The notes under the pieces were generated by a model. It saw only the letters and a program-made list of their open reading frames with translations. It did not search any database and was not told the DNA's origin. A stretch of 64,000 nucleotides of DNA from JACCYJ01 sp038198775 (GTDB lineage: Bacteria; Actinomycetota; Actinomycetes; Propionibacteriales; Nocardioidaceae): NCBI GenBank assembly GCA_038198775.1, contig JBBPZV010000029.1:1-64000 (forward strand). Direction: 5' to 3'. The translations under genes and the position numbers were made by a program. Positions 59,498 to 64,000 of the stretch are shown here, piece by piece (the stretch's first letter is position 1; each line of letters opens with the position of its first letter).

Positions 59498-60101
59498 GGG
59501 CGGCTGGCCGCTGCAGCCCGAGCCGCGCCAGCTCGGCGTCGGCGAGTGCTCGGGCCCGGCCCGTGCTGATGTCCTCCCAGGGATCCGAGCTGAGCGATCT
59601 GATCGACGTGTACGGCAGCGCGTCGAGGGCCCGCTCGGCGAGGTAGCGGTCCAGGCCGACGTCGTCGCCGTGCCGGTGCAGGGCGCTGCGCAGCTCCTGG
59701 AGGTCACGACGCCGCGCCAGCCGGAGTGGCAGGTACAGGCCGACGACCGGAGTGGTGGGCATCAGTGCGATCGACAGGCCGAGCAGGATCGACAGCCGTC
59801 TCAGATCCCCCTTGATGGTCTGCCCGCGGGCGGTGATCTCGACCGCGGTGGCGGCGATCTGGTCGCCGAGGTCGCCGGTCGTGGCGCCCACGACCGGCAC
59901 CTGGCCGACCGACTGCAGCGCCTTGCCCGCCGAGCCCAGCGCGCGGCCGGAGGTCGTGATGGTGTCACCGGTGGCCGAGGCCTGCCACACCGTGTAGCCC
60001 GACCACGCACCCACCACCAGCCACAGCACCAGCCAGAACGTGACCATCCCGTCGGCAAGTCGTACGGTGGACTCGTCGGCGTCGCGGACGGAGAGGCGCA
60101 T
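59490..60101 (-). CDS. two-span membrane protein co-transcribed with MMPL transporter
   Basis: This is a 203-aa protein with spans MVTFWLVLWLVVGAWSGYTV and LLGLSIALMPTTPVVGLYLP, a periplasmic-type loop between them and a cytoplasmic C terminus (ERALDALPYTSIRSLSSDPW). No family recognised. Overlap with the MMPL gene suggests it works with that transporter. Confidence 0.75.
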   Translation of the reverse strand: MRLSVRDADESTVRLADGMVTFWLVLWLVVGAWSGYTVWQASATGDTITTSGRALGSAGKALQSVGQVPVVGATTGDLGDQIAATAVEITARGQTIKGDLRRLSILLGLSIALMPTTPVVGLYLPLRLARRRDLQELRSALHRHGDDVGLDRYLAERALDALPYTSIRSLSSDPWEDISTGRARALADAELARLGLQRPAARD

Positions 60102-60155
60102 GGGGCCTTCCTACCCGAACGACGCCGAGGACCAACAGGGAGTACAGGAGTGGCG

Positions 60156-60584
60156 ATGAGCGACCGGGACGAGTCGACCGCGGACTCCGCCACTGGACAG
60201 CCTTCCGGATCGGGGCCCCCCGGTTGGCTGTCGTGGGCCGTGCCCGCCGCAACCTTCGTCGTCGGCCTCGTGCTCGGCGGCGTCGTCATTGGTGTCGGCA
60301 CCGGAAATGACAGCGGCGGACCGTCGGCTGCCGCGTCGCCGTCGTCCGGTGGCTCGACCTCGACCCCGACCGCTGCCGTCACCGTGACCGTGCCCAACGC
60401 CTGCCTCCAAGCAGCCGACACCGTTCAGCAGGCGACCAGCCTCATCCGCAGCGCCGTCACCGACGTGCGCGACTTCAGCCCAGACAAGCTGACCCGCACC
60501 CTGAACAGGCTGGAGGACCTGGATGCGAAGGCCCGCGCGCAGGCCGACCAGTGCTCGCAGGCGCGGGTGACCCAAGGCCCCTAG
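60156..60584 (+). CDS. small membrane-anchored protein with Ser/Thr linker
   Basis: This is a 142-aa protein with one span (WAVPAATFVVGLVLGGVVIG) after 23 charged residues, then a Ser/Gly/Thr-rich linker and an extracytoplasmic helical part (ACLQAADTVQQATSLIRSAV; LNRLEDLDAKARAQADQC) with two Cys. The ATG has GGAG upstream; a GTG two codons earlier is the alternative. It is divergent from the two-span membrane protein gene. Unknown function. Confidence 0.75.
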   Translation: MSDRDESTADSATGQPSGSGPPGWLSWAVPAATFVVGLVLGGVVIGVGTGNDSGGPSAAASPSSGGSTSTPTAAVTVTVPNACLQAADTVQQATSLIRSAVTDVRDFSPDKLTRTLNRLEDLDAKARAQADQCSQARVTQGP

Positions 60585-60704
60585 CGCTGCCGCCCGTCCC
60601 GGCCCGGCAACCCCGGGTCCGGCCACGATCTCCCGACATCTCGGTCGCTGGGGCGCACGAGTCGGCGGATGCAACCTTTGTGGCTCCTCGCGACTCAACA
60701 GGTT

Positions 60705-61200
60705 GTGAGCGAAGCGGAGGTGGCCGTACTGAGCGAGTCCGGCTTCGGAGCGGACTTCGAGGCGTACGCGGTCACCGACATGCCCCGGCTGCTGCGGCTG
60801 GCCTCGATGCTCGCCGGCGACAAGGACAGCGGCCAGGACCTCGTCCAGGAGACGCGACCACGGGCCGGCTGGCTACGCGACCACCACCATGACCCGGCTC
60901 GCGTGGCGGCAGCAGCACCGGCTCCGCCTCGAGCACCTGCTGCGCGCGGGACACCCACCCTCGGCCTCGTTGGAGGGTGGCTACCGCCAGGCAGACGACG
61001 CTGCGCTGTTGGGGTGGGCCATGCGTCGCCTCGGTTCACGCCAACGAGCCGTGCTCGTGCTGCGGTTCTACTGCGATCTCTCCGAGGCGCAGGCCGCGGC
61101 GGTGCTGGGGTGTTCGCGAGGGACCGTGAAGAGCCAGACGGCGAGAGGCCTGGCCAATCTTCGTTCCTGTCTGGCCGGCGGCATCGAAGGAGTCGAGTGA
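60705..61200 (+). pseudogene. ECF sigma factor (SigE-like) disrupted in region 2
   Basis: The first part reads FEAYAVTDMPRLLRLASML and DSGQDLVQET (region 2.1-2.2). About 15-20 codons that homologues have next are missing and the frame changes near 60853. The rest resumes as AGYATTTMTRLAWRQQHRL and ends with a complete region 4 (LGSRQRAVLVLRFYCDLSEA; CSRGTVKSQTARGLANLRS). The -10-recognition part is thus lost. If the break is not a sequence error, the sigma factor is non-functional. Confidence 0.72.
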
Positions 61201-61201
61201 C

Positions 61202-61771
61202 GTGTACGACGACCCGCGCAGCGACGATGTACTGGGCCGACTTATCGCTCGGGGCGACTGGGGCCAGACGCTCACCGCGCCGGATCCCACCCACGTGGTC
61301 CTGCGCGCGCGTCGCCGCCGCAGACAGCGGCAGGCGATCGTCGTCGCGGGAGCGGGACTGGCCTGCGCCGGCGTGGTTGTGCTGGGCACCATGAACTGGT
61401 CGTCCCCGCACTTCCCCGTCGCGACCAGCCCGAGCTCCCCGGCGACGTCGACGACGCCGCCGCCAGCTGCCCAGGCGCGACCCTGCAGCAACCGGCAGCT
61501 GTTCATGCCTGGCGGGGACCGAGGCAGGAGCGACGGGCTGGTGACCCAGACCGCGGTGGTCGAAAACATCGGCCGCGCCGCCTGCCGGCTCCGGCTGCCC
61601 CGCCTCGGCATCGCCAACCCGGACGGCTCGGGCCTGGTCGAGGCGAGGGTGGTGCTCACCGACGCCGGCCCACGGCTCCTGCCGGCCGGCCGGGAGCTCG
61701 TCCTCACCCTCACCGCGCCACCCGCACATGCATCCGCCCCGTCCGTGCCCGTCCGGCCGCACTGGTCGTGA
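61202..61771 (+). CDS. membrane-anchored sigma-factor partner/DUF4232-like protein, frameshifted C terminus
   Basis: This is a 189-aa reading frame that starts at a GTG one base after the sigma remnant. A basic region and a span (QAIVVAGAGLACAGVVVLGT) precede a Pro/Thr linker and an extracytoplasmic domain (QTAVVENIGRAACRLRLPRL). The frame stops early. In another frame, TTDDGWTYRAAIQPIRFTGC to a stop at 61878 reads as the natural C terminus. A single indel near 61700 therefore seems to have cut the protein. It is the usual position of an anti-sigma or sensor protein. Confidence 0.65.
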   Translation: MYDDPRSDDVLGRLIARGDWGQTLTAPDPTHVVLRARRRRRQRQAIVVAGAGLACAGVVVLGTMNWSSPHFPVATSPSSPATSTTPPPAAQARPCSNRQLFMPGGDRGRSDGLVTQTAVVENIGRAACRLRLPRLGIANPDGSGLVEARVVLTDAGPRLLPAGRELVLTLTAPPAHASAPSVPVRPHWS

Positions 61772-61925
61772 CCACGGACGACGGGTGGACGTACCGCGCT
61801 GCGATCCAGCCGATCCGCTTCACCGGCTGCGCCCCGCCCAAGTTGGTGGACGCCGCGGTGAGGCCCTCCGGCGGATAGGCCGGGGCGCCATGCCTAGTGT
61901 CAGGGCACGACAAGGGAGTGGGGCG

Positions 61926-62438
61926 ATGAAGACGGTCGAGCTGCGCCGGCACACCGACAACGACGACGACCAGCTGAGCGACGAGGGGGTACGACAGGCT
62001 CGTGCGGTCGCCGAGCGGTTGACCCCCCCGTACGACCTGTACGTCTCGACCGGGGCCGGCCGGGCCACGCAGACGCTGGAGATCTGGCAGCACGAGGTGG
62101 GCGCGGCATCCCCGGTCCAAACCGAGCTGGGGCTGCGCTCAGAGCACGAGGACCGCTGGAAGGACACCTACGCCGCGGCCGAGAGCCCCGAGCTGGCCCG
62201 GATGCTGGAGACGGACTCCGACTTCGTCCACGCCGACGCGGCGTCGCTGGGTGCCGCGCTCGGAAGCGTCTTCGACCGGCTCCCGGAGAACGGCACCGCG
62301 TTGGTGTGCGGCCACAGTCCCACCAACGAAGCGGCGGTCCTCGGACTCACCGGGGTGGTCGTCGACGCTCTCGACAAGGGTGCGGCGATCCGGGTGACCC
62401 AAGGCGCTGGCGAATACCGGGTCGAGCCGCTGCCGTGA
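61926..62438 (+). CDS. histidine phosphatase (phosphoglycerate mutase-like)
   Basis: This is a 170-aa protein of the histidine phosphatase superfamily. The catalytic motif is RRHTDND (RHT instead of RHG), with LSDEGVRQARAVAERL and the second His in VCGHSPTNEA. The small size fits SixA- or CobC-like phosphatases. No substrate can be assigned. It converges on the GH13 gene. Confidence 0.85.
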   Translation: MKTVELRRHTDNDDDQLSDEGVRQARAVAERLTPPYDLYVSTGAGRATQTLEIWQHEVGAASPVQTELGLRSEHEDRWKDTYAAAESPELARMLETDSDFVHADAASLGAALGSVFDRLPENGTALVCGHSPTNEAAVLGLTGVVVDALDKGAAIRVTQGAGEYRVEPLP

Positions 62439-62448
62439 CGGCTGCTGG

Positions 62449-64000
62449 TCAGGGCCGGTGACTGAGCCGGAGCCAGCGGTAGCCGGACCCGGCGAGCTGA
62501 AGCCCGTTCAGCGACCGGTCCACCCGCTGGTACGACCGGTCGGCGAACACCTCGACGGGTTCCTCGGCCTGGTCCGGTTGGGGGCCCACGTCGACGCTCA
62601 CATCCGCTTCACCCAGGTTGTGCAGGAAAAGCAGAACGCCTTGGGGGGCGTCGAACCGGTGGGCCAGCACCGAGCTCGGCTCGACCCGTAGCACGGTGCA
62701 GTTGCCCTGGCCGACCTCGGGGCACTCCCGAAGCGTGCGGAGCATCCGCTCGAACCAGCCCAGCAGTGAGTCGGCGTCTCGCCGCTGCTCGGCGACGTTG
62801 ACGCGCCGGTAGCCGAACTCGCCGGCGGAGATGACCGGACGGACCAGCCGGCCCGGCGCCGCGGTTGAGAAGCCCGCGTTGTCCTCGGTCGACCACTGCA
62901 TCGGGGTGCGGATCGCGTTGCGTTCCTCCAGCGAAAGGTCGTCACCCATCCCGATCTCCTCGCCGTACCGCAGCACCGGAGTTCCGGGCAGGGTGAACTG
63001 AAGGCTGTACGCGAGCCGCAGCCGGCGCTGGTCACCGCCGAGCATCGGCGCCAGCCGGCGCCGTATCCCCCGCCCGTACAGCTGCATCCTCGGCTCCGGG
63101 CCGAACGCGGCGAACACCTCGGCCTGCTCGTCCTTGGTGAGCCGGCTCAGGTCGACCTCGTCGTGGTTGCGCAGGAACGTCGCCCACTGCGCGTCCGCGG
63201 GGATCTGCGGTGACTCCTCCAGCGTGGTGCGGATCGGACCGCTGTCGCCGCGTGCCAGCGCGAGCAGCGTGCGCACCGACAGCAGGAAGTCGAAGAGCAT
63301 CGGCAACCGGTTGGTGCTCCCGCCCTCGTCGCCGAAGTATCGCACCAGCTCCTGAGCGGCCACGTTGGCCTCGGCGAGGATGACCGCGTCGCCGCGCCGC
63401 CACGACAGGCGGTCGCGGTAGCGGGTGAGCAGGTCGAAGTCCTTGGGCGAGTTCGGGTTGCCCGGCTCGGTCAGCTCGATGATGAACGGTGCGGCGTCCA
63501 TCCGGAAGCCGGCCACACCCAGCTGCAACCAGAAGCCGATGATCTTCTCGATCTCGACCCGGACGGCCTCGGAGGCGGCGTTGAGGTCGGGCTGGAAGCG
63601 GTAGAAGCGGTGGTAGTACCACTCCTGCGCTTGCTCGTCCCAGCTCCAGGTCTCCTCCTGGTGACCCGGGAACACCATTCCCTGCTTGCGGTCCGATGGC
63701 TCGCTGGGCGACCAGACGTACCAGTCGCGGTACGGGGACTCCCTGGACGCCCGGGCACTGCGGAACCACGGGTGCTCGTCGGAGGTGTGGTTCACGACAA
63801 GGTCGATGATCACCCGCAGGCCGCGGTTCGCGGCCTGGTGCACCAGCTCGGCGAAGTCGCCCAGTGTTCCGAGCCGCGGGTCGACCCCGTAGAAGTCGCT
63901 GACGTCGTAGCCGTCGTCGCGCTGGGGCGAGGGGTGAATCGGGTTCAGCCACAGGCAGGTCACGCCGAGCCGGGCCAGATAGTCCAGCCGACTGATCAGG
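62449..64000 (-). CDS. trehalose-synthase-like GH13 alpha-amylase-family enzyme (5' part outside window)
   Basis: The last ~517 residues are present. GH13 motifs in order: DLVVNHTSDEHPW (region I), GFRMDAAPF (region II with nucleophile Asp), VILAEANV (region III with acid Glu) and FLRNHDEVDL (region IV). YYHRFYRFQPDLN resembles trehalose synthase or other maltose-acting enzymes. The C-terminal beta domain ends WLRLSHRP. The frame is open to the right edge, so the start lies outside. Maltose-trehalose isomerisation is the best guess. Confidence 0.88.
   Translation of the reverse strand, partial: LISRLDYLARLGVTCLWLNPIHPSPQRDDGYDVSDFYGVDPRLGTLGDFAELVHQAANRGLRVIIDLVVNHTSDEHPWFRSARASRESPYRDWYVWSPSEPSDRKQGMVFPGHQEETWSWDEQAQEWYYHRFYRFQPDLNAASEAVRVEIEKIIGFWLQLGVAGFRMDAAPFIIELTEPGNPNSPKDFDLLTRYRDRLSWRRGDAVILAEANVAAQELVRYFGDEGGSTNRLPMLFDFLLSVRTLLALARGDSGPIRTTLEESPQIPADAQWATFLRNHDEVDLSRLTKDEQAEVFAAFGPEPRMQLYGRGIRRRLAPMLGGDQRRLRLAYSLQFTLPGTPVLRYGEEIGMGDDLSLEERNAIRTPMQWSTEDNAGFSTAAPGRLVRPVISAGEFGYRRVNVAEQRRDADSLLGWFERMLRTLRECPEVGQGNCTVLRVEPSSVLAHRFDAPQGVLLFLHNLGEADVSVDVGPQPDQAEEPVEVFADRSYQRVDRSLNGLQLAGSGYRWLRLSHRP

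Overview
The window is very GC-rich and densely packed. Genes often start with GTG and are joined by 4-base ATGA or GTGA overlaps. Together with the actinobacterial-type [NiFe]-hydrogenase and a gentisate gene set, this points to a soil actinomycete (Actinomycetota). The genus cannot be read from the sequence. I saw no rRNA, tRNA or CRISPR array.

Layout. (1) 1-3456, minus strand: a group 1h (high-affinity, actinobacterial) [NiFe]-hydrogenase, small subunit then large subunit (cut by the window edge), preceded by hypB, hypA and an unknown small gene. (2) 3441-14934: an MFS exporter and a five-gene peptide/nickel-type ABC importer on the minus strand. A FadR-type GntR regulator lies divergent to an aminotransferase, SDR and IlvD/Edd-dehydratase operon. 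The importer is translationally coupled through the MFS gene to the hyp genes, so it may be a nickel importer. (3) 14935-17169: a scarred zone with an RTX-repeat protein, an IS630 transposase remnant and an internally deleted hydrolase. (4) 17194-30488: catabolic genes. These include an MBL-fold enzyme, a GH78-like/SMP-30/asparaginase/S9-peptidase operon, and an IclR-linked gentisate-type operon (hydrolase, cyclase, gentisate dioxygenase, FAH-family hydrolase, DinB).

(5) 30480-43741 is the most interesting part. A second, different [NiFe]-hydrogenase (463-aa small and 633-aa large subunits, all-Cys proximal-cluster motif) sits among four CooC/MinD-type P-loop ATPases and two sets of tiny single-span membrane proteins, at least one pair of them similar. 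The same region holds PadR and Cys-rich winged-helix regulators, a NifU-like protein, a DUF1059 protein, a TPR protein, a biotin-ligase-like protein with altered active-site residues, and two maturation-protease homologues, one of which seems to have lost its metal ligands. Two divergent promoters with inverted repeats organise the island. One ATPase has an in-frame TGA exactly where its paralogues have the second Cys of a CxC metal site, so it is either a selenocysteine codon or a nonsense mutation. I infer that the island makes, metallates and anchors the second hydrogenase.

(6) 43752-64000 is mostly ordinary chromosome: DUF72, GNAT, acyl-ACP desaturase, SRPBCC (apparent ATC start), carbamate kinase, FGGY kinase, SthA, a beta-phosphoglucomutase/GH65 pair, a lytic-transglycosylase-like protein with His/Lys/Pro repeats, DUF445, MMPL, a decayed sigma factor with a frameshifted partner, a histidine phosphatase and a trehalose-synthase-like GH13 enzyme cut by the right edge.
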